A stretch of DNA of 64,000 nucleotides from the NCBI GenBank assembly GCA_023374045.1, contig CM041777.1, forward strand, positions 477,997,594 through 478,061,593. The letters run 5' to 3'. Both the position numbers and the translations under genes were made by a program. Positions 9,113-22,300 of the stretch are shown piece by piece. The notes below the pieces were generated by a model, which was given only the letters and a program-made list of their open reading frames with translations, was not told the origin of the DNA and searched no databases. The DNA is from Limonium bicolor. Lineage: Eukaryota; Streptophyta; Magnoliopsida; Caryophyllales; Plumbaginaceae. Each line of letters starts with the position of its first letter. Position 1 is the stretch's first letter.

Positions 9113-12100
9113 TGTAACACCCCAACCCGAAATCCAATATCCTGAACGATGATAGCTCCCAAAAATAACTGGAAATGCAGCGGAAAATATATACATAACG
9201 ACGGGTGGTGCTACAATGCCGCTAGTCACCCATGTGACTAACAAGGCTAACTCCAAAATAACTTACAAATGCTACGGTCTGAGCGCTGAATACAAACCTC
9301 TTAAAACAACAAAAGATAATAATAAAACACAGTACTGTAAGATGACACCGGTGGTAGTAAACCCCTGTCTTAATTCTACCCCGCCTACACTCGGTCGGGT
9401 AATCTCTTCATTCTTCAGGTACCTGGAATTGTTTAGCCATGAAACGGCTCAGCAAAATAATTTGCCGGTATGAAATCGTGCAGCCCACAAGCTACTGGGC
9501 CACACCAACTAAATGTCGAATACATGCAGTTCATTTATAAAGTTGTAAATAAGCATAGCATGATAATATCAAGTATCTACACAAGGACAATAATGTCACA
9601 TAGAACAAGACTTCAGAAGGTCGAGTTAGCTGAACTGAAATTCTTAAATGATAGTCGGTCCACACAATGGGACTGACAGGTATAACTGAATATCTCAAAT
9701 AGTGAAGGTATAGTGACCTCGTTAAGATTGAAAGGTTGGGTATAAAAACCCCAGGAGATAACGTAGTTAAACCCTGAACTGAGAGGTGGGAAATAGAATC
9801 CCACGAGGAATGAAGTCTTCCTCAAACTGAATGATGGCATTAGAAACCCGGAGGAATAGAGTCTTCCTCCCAACTGAATGTTCCGTCGCGACGTAATAGT
9901 AGAGACGACCTGAGACAGGTACAACTCCTGTAGCATGCATGGCCAGATCCAACTGGGCTCCTCGTTCTCGAGTATAGAATTGTTAAGTGTCATATAAAGA
10001 CGTTAAACAAGAACACAATGTGTATTGTCAATTATCACGTTAGGACAATGACGTTTGTTATAAAGTGAAGTTAGTGAGAGACTTGAGTACAAGTCCTCGG
10101 TATACTGAAGCAGGTATTTAATCCACTGGTATAGTAGTGTTTGTATGCGTGGGACATACACGTTGTAGTCAGCAACATTCACGCACATAAATAATACCAC
10201 AGTGCACAAGAGTAACAACATTTTCATAAATTATCTTGGTCGTTAATTCAAACAACAGATAGCACACAAGCCGGTGTAATCCGGTAGAAAGCAGACTGCA
10301 AGAATTCCATACCGTTCACCGTAGACTGTACTTGTTTAGTTCCCGGTCAACGTCTGGTCAAACAACGTCCTAGAATAGGATTAATCTGAGAGTGTTAATT
10401 TATGTAACTCTCGTATAACAATTTAATTGTTTCATGAAACGATTTCATATTCGTTTTATTTAGTGATTCCTTTATATTTAGGTAGTTCTTTTAACCTCTT
10501 TCCCTTATAATTAATTAAGGTACTTATACTTCCAAAACATGTAGTCCTAATTTATAAGATTTATATTGTGTGGTAATTTCTTTTAATTACCTTAGGATTG
10601 GATGTATAACTTATTTGTCATTCCTTGTGGTTTATTTCTAAATCCTTTAACGTATAAATATATACATATTTATTCACTATATTTGTTATTTATTTTTAAT
10701 TGTCTAAGTGACATAACAACTTTATAATTTCTTATCTATATTTATATGTCACACATGGACATTATATTCTCATAATTCTTTGTTATTCTCCTCTTAACCA
10801 TAAATAATATTTATAGGTTACAATTAATTTCCTTATAACTATATAACCATAGTTTTAATCCCTTAATCACTTATTCTCATTTCCTTTTGATTTACTTGAA
10901 AATCTAAAATATATATATTTCACACATATGTATTATTTATGTTATTTATATATAATTGTCTAAATGACATAACCTCTTAATAAACCTCAATTTATATTTA
11001 CATGTCATATATGGACATGTTATTAACATATCTTTTATTAATTACAAACTAAACTCAAATAATATTATTCCTTTTACAAGTAAATTACTTGTGCTTGCAT
11101 ATCATATAGTTGTAATTCCATAAATCCTTAAATCATAATTTTCTTTTCTAAATATCTTAAATATCCATACAGGACCTACAAATATTTTTAATCTCATAAT
11201 TACAACATACTTTTCGGTTAATATATTATAACCTCATATATTTCTTAAACTTTACATTAAACTCCAAAACACATTATATTACATAGTTTTATTTCCTTAA
11301 ATAATTAATTCGCTACACCACCACCATAAATTTAGTAATTATTATTTGAATACTTTAACTTTTATAAATCACCAACTAGCCTCATTAATTTTCGGCTTTG
11401 TCTTAGAATTTCTTATAATTACTCTTTAGCCCCAAAAACTTTACGTAATTTATATACTCACTTATAAACTATAGTTTTAATATTTAATTTCCTTAATAAC
11501 CAAGTGGACACTTATATTTCTACAAATTGTGAATTCGCCCCATATAAAATCTTATTTTATGTTTAAACTCTTATAAATTTTATATTCACCCCATAACTTT
11601 TATAAACTTAATATCTCATGTCATAAATCATTTTAACTTAAAGTTTTCGGTCAATATTTTGGCCATAGTCTAATTTCACACTTAATACATTAATATACAT
11701 AAACTTATATGTTTCTCGGTTTTACACCAAACCTTTTAAAATTTACATTTTATCCACATAACTTATTAACTAGCCATCTAAAGACTTGTAGCTATTTCTA
11801 ATATTCCCAAAATTTATAATATAAGCTATTTTACTCATATATATTCTCGAAAATCATCAAATGAAATACCTTGCTCTCGGTTTTAATATTCCTTTACCAT
11901 ATAGTTTTAAAAACTTGATTTAAACCTTATAATAAATACATATAAATGTATATGAGCCATATAATACTTCCAAACATTATGCTAATGACTTAGAATGATT
12001 ATAAACTCAAAATAGAGCAATTAATACTTAAATTTTTCGGTTTGAATATATGTGTATCCTAATTAATTTTTGTGACACATATTTATACCTTAAGGTAATA

Positions 12101-14940
12101 ATCTTACCTTATATGTTATAATTTACTTTATTGACATTATAGTCCATATATTTTCGGCCTTAATTTATTTAAAGGTTACACTAAATTTTTATATCAAAGT
12201 TTGAAGCTTAAATCAAACTTAAACTTAATAAATCTTAATTATATATACTTACTTCTTAATTCAAGACAATTCTTGTACTTGATTTCTCCTTGAATTCCAA
12301 GCTCTCCAAATGCTATTTGATGAAGGTATTTTCGGCCACCTTATACACATGTTGGAGATCTATTTGTTAGACTTCTAACAAGAATTTATAAATAATATTT
12401 GGAGTAGTTTTATAAGAATTTACCTTAGGAATTTTTCAAGGAATTTTTGGTAGACCTTGAGAGGATTGTAGATCTAGATTTCCTTCATGAAATGATGAAG
12501 AGAATATAGGTTTAGAAGCTCAAGAATTCGTCACTAATTATAGACACCATATGGAGGAAGATAAGGATCACCTCATCTTACCGAAATTTCCAGATTGTGC
12601 ACTCTCTGCGGTTTTTATCACCCAGAGCTGAAATGACCACGAAAATTAATGATCCTTATATGCCTGGAAAGCTAATTCAAAGAGGAACAACTTTGGTGTT
12701 GAGACGTTTTTGAGAAAACTTACGGAAAATTCATAATATCTCCCGAACTGAGACCTATTGAACAGATTTCTGCTGTGAACCACTTCGCCTTCTTTTGTTC
12801 ACCCAGAACTGAATACACCATGAAAATTAATGTTCTTTATATGTATGGAAAGCTAATTCGAAGGGGAACAAGTTTGATGTTGGGAAGATTTCGAGATAAC
12901 TTACTGAAAATTACAGAATCGCTCCCGAAGTCAGACCTCTTGAACAGATCTGCTACTTGATTCTTGTTTTGTAGAATTAGCTAGGAATTTTGACATATAA
13001 TGGAGTTAGAACTTAGACCCCATTGTTGGAGCTTGAAGCTAGGAGAGCAGAAGAAGAAAAGAGGGGAGAAGACTTACTCATTTTCGGCCAAGGGAATGAG
13101 GAATGAAGAGTGGTGTCGTGAGTGTCTAAGAGAAAGGGAATTAGCACTCAGATTTTGTTTGTTTATTGTCAACATGGGTAGGCATGTTAGGTAAGGACTT
13201 TAGTCATGATTCTCTCCAGATTTCTAGCTCATAAAAGTCTCCATGCCAGCTGCTATTTTCGGTAGCATCCAGGGGGAAGGAAGACTTGTTTGCCACTTGA
13301 GAATAAGATGACAAGGCATGTTAGGTGGAGTGTGTTTCCTTAGAATTTTCAACGAAAAAAAAATCTCAATGCTTTAGGACCTATACTCACGGTAATGGCT
13401 GGAGATTGGAGCTGATTTATTTGACAATCTTGATGTCATACCTATCATATAATTATAGGTCTACTTTGTATTATTATAATTAGGTAAGCATCTATTAAAG
13501 TTTGACTAATTAAATCTTGTCCCATGGCTCCATGTGCAGATTTTTTTTTCGGTGGATCATGGAGCTTATTTGGATGGGATACACTTTTATGTCATAATAC
13601 AATTATTCCCTCTTTACAAGTTGATATATATGTGTGTACAGCTGTAGGTTTTATTTTATTATGTAAGCCCATGTATATACCGCTAAGCTGTGGTGTACAC
13701 CACCGTTTTCATTTGTTTGATCTGTACACATGCACAAACGGGGAGACATTAATATACTACAGATTTTTTTCCCTTGTTTGATTAGTATACTCCTATTACC
13801 GACAATGTATATTAGTTGTTGTAGGCTTAACGTCATTTATATACTCTCCATCAAGTTGTAAAGTTACGTACACATGTGTTATGTAGTAGGTGCTTAGTTG
13901 TTTGATTAGTATTCACATGTATCCTACTTCTACAATTGTACAGACGGTGGCACATGCTACAGATTTTTGTTTGATTAGTTAAATACCTTACCGTATAATA
14001 TAATGTTGGCTGTAGGTTTTTATACCATCTATACAATCTACATCATGCTCATAAAGTGAAATACATAACCGGCAGCTATATGTATATACTTGCCGTTTAG
14101 TTTTTTGTTTTTGTTTTTATGCTATTAAAATATGTATGGTGTATATACATATGAGCTACCGTTTGTTAACTTGGTATGCATGAGTACAAATGTCATGATA
14201 AATATGTTACAGGTTGTTCTGATTAGCATATCAATTTACGGTTACATCAAGAGGTGTACAGATTTTTTTTTGTATGGTGCAATCTACATGTATAACCGGT
14301 TATATATATGTATATAAATAGATTTAATCTTATGCTAATAATGTATACTCAAGTATTAAGTAGGTACATTAGGTAGTTAATCATTTTACTAAGTAACAAT
14401 GTGTAAAAACTTGCCTAAACAAGGCATGTAAAACCGGTATTGTCATGCAGATTTTTATCTTATACATCTTGTGTTATATGAAATGTTATAACGTTTCTGA
14501 GGTATCTATGATATATATTAAGAATTAAGATTATGTAACATTAGTTGTTACATTGTCTAAATGTGTATATCAATTTATTTTAGCATTTATAAATGCTTAG
14601 GAAATCGTAAAATATTTACGTTGCTCGTTAGTTTTTCATGTTTTTACAGTGAACGTTATTGTGTACCAGGTCGTATAAACGCTCGTATATTTTTTTTTGG
14701 GTGACGCTCTCTTAATTGAGCTTGTTTCGTAAGGGGTTCAATGCCCGTTAGCGTTTACGGTAAAACGACTAATTTTACGTAAGCGTTTGCGTGCATGAGT
14801 TAGCATGCGCACGCGTAGTATTAATTTATGTAACGTTTACATGCATAAATTAGCATGATTAACTAAAATGATCTGTTTCTAGATCAATTTCTCCATTATT
14901 TAATAGTTTAAGGTATTATTATTAGATTTGAGGTATTTCA
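9113..14940 (-). repeat. 3' LTR (5828 bp) of LARD-like element
   Basis: Direct repeat of 19330-25163. Very AT-rich from about 10.4 to 12.3 kb. It contains nine TTTTCGG motifs between 11211 and 13552 and two diverged tandem copies of a block of about 170 bp around 12590-12950. The 61-codon frame at 12775-12960 recurs in the other LTR but has no recognisable family. Confidence 0.93.
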
Positions 14941-17900
14941 ATCTACCCCCCTTAAAAGGACTTCGCCCCGAAGTCTCGTATCTAAGTTCAAATGGTTGTG
15001 GGGAATCAAGTTCCACTAAGCATCCACAACTCAATTCTATTTTAGGGATCAAGTCCCAAGTTTCACTACTTTTAAGTTCGTAGTATATATTCAATCATAA
15101 CATACAGTGTAGTGAGCATGAAAGGTCATCACCAAAAATAACTTTAGTGCAGTGCAATTTAGTGCACGTAATTCATTCATAGCAGTGTAGCAAGGTACAG
15201 ATCATGCAAACATGGAGTCATTCCAATATAGTATGACATAGTACACATAATTTCGTAGTGCCAAAGTAGCTTCAATATAGTGTAACGTAGTACACATCAT
15301 CAAGTAAGAGTTCATAGGATCACAAAGTCATACTTGTTCACATACAAATCACAGTGCAACAGTACAATGAAAGTGTACTTCCATGCTAAAATGCTAAAAC
15401 GCGGTAGGCTCTCCCCCCCCCCCCTTAAAAAGAGGGGTACGCCCCCGTACCCTAGACTATCACAACTTGTCTGGAAATAGTGAGCAATCTTCACTCTTAT
15501 TTAAAACTTAGGATTAGTTTAAAAGATAGCCTCTCGGCTGTAAGATTTTAGGTGGTATGGCACGTATTTTGGTTAAGATACGTGAAATACGTTGTGCATT
15601 TCCCTTGAGCTCAGTAGATAATTTTAACTGATGGGACCACCCGCTTCCGTTGCGCGACTCTGAATAAGTAATGTTCAATCATTTTGGAATAGTCTTAAAT
15701 GCGCTTCATAGATGGTATATTTAAGTTTCTTTATGTTCACAAGTAGGGTTGATGAGTTGTGTTCACCATTATTTTCGTTTGATTGTCATTGTTGATCTTG
15801 ACTGGACTTTTGTCCGTTTACGGGGTATTGCCCCTAAGAATTCATGCATTCTCTGACATGTTTTATTTTGCATTATCATGCTTTTATATTTGAATCCCGT
15901 ATATATGGGTGAAGGTGATCTTCCATCTTGTTTGTTGCCAATTATTCCATGTCTTGTTTAGACTGTCGGATCGATGTCCCGCGGTATATTACCGCTCCTG
16001 ATTATCTTGTCTCTAAGTAACTGTCGGTTGCAGCATTGCTTGGTATTCTTCATTGTATATCTTATTACTGTACATCGGGCTTCCAATAATATTGTAAGGT
16101 TTGCCCTTCCTGTGGCGCTCAAGCCCATGTCCTGTATCTTCCATTGTTCTTCCATGTTCTTCCTGTGGTGATTCTCCTCGTCAATTTATTGAGGCGTCTT
16201 GTTCCAATCGTTAGTTGCCCTCGCATATGGGTATCTTCTTGATATAAATTTCTACTTACCTGTCCAATTTAGGATTGTTCCTTGTCAAGTCCATAAGCTC
16301 TCGCACGTTTAGTTGAAGCATTCTTCCTTCCATGGGTCCTTATCCGTTTGGTTTATTATATAGATTCTCCATTGACAGTGGTGGCGTCCTGATAGTGGGG
16401 TTCACCATCTTCGTCGGTGTTGCTGATGCATTCAGTGGTTCAGTTGTTGTATCGTACTGGGGCATATTAAAGTTCCTCTCCTTGGTCTTCAGGTCATCAT
16501 CATGTGATTCTTGGTATTTTAGTTTACTGTCACCATATTCGGTTTCCATTCTCAATATAGAGTATGAGCTACGGTCGAGCCGTGCATCTTGTTTATAGTA
16601 TAAAAGGTTTCCTGTTATTATCATTCACCAATTGTCGGTAGTACATTCCCGACCTCTTATTGTCTGTTCATTAAGTATACCACAGTAGGGTTAAAGGTTT
16701 CTAACAAGGTACAGTTTTCTCACAATTCCACATGTTCTTGTGGCTTATAAATCACTCATGTGAGTATTAGTATAATGTTTCTACTCTTTATATTCTACCT
16801 CACTTACAGGTAGGTTCCCGTTTAATATACTGGGTTTGAATTCATAAAGAAGGACATGAAAGTCTATCTTTCCCTTCATATGGTGATATGGCCATATTTA
16901 GAAGGTAGTTTGAGAATACTCCTATTATAGGTAATTGTTTCTTGATCCCATATTTAATTTATTAACATGGTTCGTGGTATAATAGCTGTTAGTATTTCCT
17001 TCACAGTTGAGTATTTTTCCGACATGCGCGGAGTTGTCTTAGCTATTAAATCTCTTCAGGATAGCTTGCTTAGTTTAACTTTCAACTTACATCCTCAACA
17101 TCTAATATACTTTATTAGACAGATTTTAGATTAGACTTAAAACAAATATTTACTTATCACAGAGATATTGGTGACCACTTGTAGGGAGTCTCAGGAATTA
17201 TCCAACCCTGACGGGGTCAGCGTCAGTGTCGAACTATCCCTCCACTCCATTTTGTGATTGGTTTTCCCTTGATCTGACCAGAATCAAGTTCGACCTCCCA
17301 CGTCAAATATCAAACAACCACACAATTGCAAGTTTCCAAATTTTATCTTTTCAAGACTTTGTGACGTGGTGATTACAACATTCTTTCTTAACTATTATAC
17401 AACTAATCTAATAACTGTTGTAACCTAGACTTGAAACTAGGGTACTCCTTAATTCCCGGAACTAAGTTCCTTTGATCCAATCATTTAGTGTGGAATCTAG
17501 TTTTTTTTCTTCTTGGCATAAAAGATAATTCTTTTTAAAACTAGACATGTATTGTCTATTAATTATATTCAGCAATCATTTGACTCTTGGACCCATCATA
17601 CAAGCAATAAATTCAGTTAAGGACTTGGATACCTTGGAATACACTCTTCTCTTTAAAAGGTCCTTCTTGTATTTAACTTATCAGGCTTGATCATTACCTA
17701 TACTTTGGTTACCATCACTTGGAATAAAGACAGTCATTTGGAATAAGACTCCAAGAAAAAGTTTTTGTAACTCAATCTATAATTAAGATTCCATAAAGTA
17801 TTAATCTCTCCGCCTTAAAGCTTGGCCTTTTTTTATGTTATATTTAAACTTCATGGATCAGGTGAATCATATGTTCAACCTAGGTTAACTATCTTTTATT

Positions 17901-19329
17901 AATAGTACCCTTCCAAACTAGGGGTTCCCAGTTTGGATCCTACAGGTTGGTGACAAGACAGTCCAACTTATGGTTTGTTTCTATCTTTAGAAACGGGGTA
18001 AATCACAACTCAATGGCTTCCAAAAATAGGCCTCTTAGGTGTATGAAATGGAGGATTTATAATCATAGAGTTTGGTATATATTGTTAGGAAAGTTCGCGT
18101 GTAAAATGCTTGTTATCAGTCAAGGGGTATGTTCTCCCCCCCTTAAAAAATAACTCCACTCACCTTTAGTGTATATATGAATTCAAACTCTCAATATAGC
18201 TTATTCTGTCCATAGAGAGTTATTGGTTATTATGATCGTATAAAAAAAATTTATACTACATTGGGAGGTAACTTCATTTGTTCTCATGTGTTCTTTACTT
18301 ACATTCTCAAATTGAGCTGTCATGAAAACATATGCTCGTATAAATCCATAAGGACATAGTAGGACATGTGCCTCAAAATAGGGTAGGTTTATTTTATGAT
18401 ACTCATCCCTCTAAAATATATCAATACTCCTCAAAAGTTTTAGGTTTATAACCTCCCAATTATATGTATTTATATATAGCACTTAGTATTGCTATTTTTG
18501 GTAGTCCTCCTGACTTCGGAATATACAGATTCAAAAAGTTTTCTTTTCTCACTGTTTATTAGGAATCAACATTGTCACAGTAATGATACTAGCTGAGGCC
18601 CTTTTTCCATCCCGTGTTTATTTACGTTGGATGATTGATTATATATAGTGTGTCACTGTTATGATTTCCCTTGGTATTATCATTGGTTATATATATTTTG
18701 TAGGACTATACTGATAGTTATATCTCAAGGTTTCGCACGGTCTTCTCGCGAAGTTAATAAGGGATTGTAAGATTTTCCCGTCCCGCACTGGGCAGCAAGC
18801 TCAGTGCCTGGGTATCCCATAAAATTCAGTGTTTTTCTCTTCTCGTGTAGGTCTTCGTTCTCTTTTGTTTGGTTTACTGGAGCAGCACTTGTTGTAGCAA
18901 GTGCGCCATGCAGGTTGGATCATCATGCAGTGTATGTCCATCGAGATATATTCTTATTCCATCATCACTGTATACTTGGCAGTATTGCCAGCTTCTCTGG
19001 TTGTCATCGGTATAGCGTCACTGTTATTCATCGTCAGCTCCCGTGTGAATGACAGTTGGCGTCGTACGGTCTTCAGCAAACCCTTTCGCCAGTTCAGGTA
19101 GTCTTAAGTATTCGTTTTAATTAATGTATTCCTTTTCATGACATCTGCTCGTTATTTAGGCAGGTCATAGTTTGTAGTTACTGTAAGTTTGAACAGTTAT
19201 TAACGCCCTTCGGCGGACCAAGTAAAAACTAACTTGCTATTCCTCACTGTTCTATCACACACCCTGTATCCCAAGGCTAATTTTGGTTGTACTCAGTACT
19301 CAGAGCGCAACTACGCTCTGATACCACTT
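14941..19329 (-). other. Non-coding interior of LARD-like element
   Basis: No frame above 94 codons and none recognisable. The low-coordinate end holds the polypurine tract at 14941-14957. A second C-run plus ttaaaaagaggggtacg at about 15413-15440 mirrors the region before the 3' LTR of the chromovirus at 28744-28780, and a third CCCCCCCCTTAAAA run is at 18137. These shared ends, not coding, are what relate it to Tekay. Confidence 0.7.
19315..19326 (-). other. Primer binding site (initiator tRNA-Met)
   Basis: TGGTATCAGAGC on the - strand, 3 bases from the LTR end at 19330; the usual primer site of Ty1 and chromoviral elements. Confidence 0.9.
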
Positions 19330-22300
19330 TTTAACACCCCAACCCGAAATCCAATATCCTGAACGATGATAGCTCCCAAAAATAACTGGAAATGCAGCGG
19401 AAAATATATACATAACGACGGGTGGTGCTACAATGCCGCTAGTCACCATGTGACTAACAAGGCTAACTCCAAAATAACTTACAAATGCTACGGTCTGAGC
19501 GCTGAATACAAACCTCTTAAAACAACAAAGATAATAATAAAACACAGTACTGTAAGATGACACCGGTGGTAGTAAACCCCTGTCTTAATTCTACCCCGCC
19601 TACACTCGGTCGGGTAATCTCTTCATTCTTCAGGTACCTGGAATTGTTTAGCCATGAAACGGCTCAGCAAAATAATTTGCCGGTATGAAATCGTGCAGCC
19701 CACAAGCTACTGGGCCACACCAACTAATTGTCGAATACATGCAGTTCATTTATAAAGCTGTAAATAAGCATAGCATGATAATATCAAGTATCCACACAAG
19801 GACAATAATGTCACATAGAACAAGACTTCAGAAGGTCGAGTTAGCTGAACTGAAATTCTTAAATGATAGTCGGTCCACACAATGGGACTGACAGGTATAA
19901 CTGAATATCTCAAATAGTGAAGGTATAGTGACCTCGTTAAGATTGAAAGGTTGGGTATAAAAACCCCAGGAGATAACGTAGTTAAACCCTGAACTGAGAT
20001 GGGAAATAGAATCCCACTAGGAATGAAGTCTTCCTCAAACTGAAGGGCATTAGAAACCCGGAGGAATAGAGTCTTCCTCCCAACTGAATGTTCCGTCGCG
20101 ACGTAGTAGGAGACGACCTGAGACAGGTACAACTCCTGTAGCATGCATGGCCAGATCCAACTGGGCTCCTCGTTCTCGAGTATAGAATTGTTAAGTGTCA
20201 TATAAAGACGTTAAACAAGAACACAATGTGTATTGTCAATTATCACGATTAGGACAATGACGTTTGTTATAAACTGAAGTTAGTGAGAGACTTGAGTACA
20301 AGTCCTCGGTATACTGAAACGCAGGTATTTAATCCACTGGTATAGTAGTGTTTGTATGCGTGGGACATACACGTTGTAGTCAGCAATATTCACGCACATA
20401 AAATAATACCACAGTGCACAAGAGTAATGCAACATTTTTCATAATTATCTTGGTCGTTAATTCAAACAATAGATAGCACACAAGCCGGTGTAATCCGGTA
20501 GAAAGCAGACTGCAAGAATTCCATACCGTTCACCGTAGACTGTACTTGTTTAGTTCCCGGTCAACGTCTGGTCAAACGTCCTAGAATAGGATTAATCTGA
20601 GAGTGTTAATTTATGTAACTCTCGTATAACAATTTATTGTTTCATGAAACGATTTCATATTCGTTATTTCATGTGAGGTTTATTCCTTTATATTTAGGTA
20701 GTTCTTTTAACCTCTTTCCCTTATAATTAATTAAGGTACTTATATACTTCCAAAACATGTAGTCCTAATTTATAAGATTTATATTGTGTGGTAATTTCTT
20801 TTAATTACCTTAGGATTGGATGTATAACTTATTTGTCATTCCTTGTGGTTTATTTCTAAATCCTTTAACGTATAAATATATATACATATTTATTCATGCA
20901 CTATATTTGTTATTTATTTTTAATTGTCTAAGTGACATAACAACTTTATAATTTCTTATCTATATTTATATGTCACACATGGACATTATATTCTCATAAT
21001 TCTTTGTTATTCTCCTCTTAACCATAAATAATATTTATAGGTTACAATTAATTTCCTTATAACTATATAACCATAGTTTTAATCCCTTAATCACTTATTC
21101 TCATTTCCTTTTGATTTACTTGAAAATCTAAAATATATATATTTCACACATATGTATTATTTATGTTATTTATATATAATTGTCTAAATGACATAACCTC
21201 TTAATAAACCTCAATTTATATTTACATGTCATATATGGACATGTTATTAACATATCTTTTATTAATTACAAACTAAACTCAAATAATATTATTCCTTTTA
21301 CAAGTAAATTACTTGTGCTTGCATATCATATAGTTGTAATTCCATAAATCCTTAAATCATAATTTTCTTTTCTAAATATCTTAAATATCCATACAGGACC
21401 TACAAATATTTTTAATCTCATAATTACAACATACTTTTCGGTTAATATATTATAACCTCATATATTTCTTAAACTTTACATTAAACTCCAAAACACATTA
21501 TATTACATAGTTTTATTTCCTTAAATAATTAATTCGCTACACCACCACCATAAATTTAGTAATTATTATTTGAATACTTTAACTTTTATAAATCACCAAC
21601 TAGCCTCATTAATTTTCGGCTTTGTCTTAGAATTTCTTATAATTACTCTTTAGCCCCAAAAACTTTACGTAATTTATATACTCACTTATAAACTATAGTT
21701 TTAATATTTAATTTCCTTAATAACCAAGTGGACACTTATATTTCTACAAATTGTGAATTCGCCCCATATAAAATCTTATTTTATGTTTAAACTCTTATAA
21801 ATTTTATATTCACCCCATAACTTTTATAAACTTAATATCTCATGTCATAAATCATTTTAACTTAAAGTTTTCGGTCAATATTTTGGCCATAGTCTAATTT
21901 CACACTTAATACATTAATATACTCATAAACTTATATGTTTCTCGGTTTTACACCAAACCTTTTAAAATTTACATTTTATCCACATAACTTATTAACTAGC
22001 CATCTAAAGACTTGTAGCTATTTCTAATATTCCCAAAATTTATAATATAAGCTATTTTACTCATATATAATCTCGAAAATCATCAAATGAAATACCTTGC
22101 TCTCGGTTTTAATATTCCTTTACCATATAGTTTTAAAAACTTGATTTAAACCTTATAATAAATACATATAAATGTATATGAGCCATATAATACTTCCAAA
22201 CATTATGCTAATGACTTAGAATGATTATAAACTCAAAATAGAGCAATTAATACTTAAATTTTTCGGTTTGAATATATGTGTATCCTAATTAATTTTTGTG

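Noticed and set aside
12775..13194. Small frames repeated at 23002-23418
   Set aside because: Repetition is explained by the two LTRs; no family, no start context, and AT-rich non-coding surroundings.
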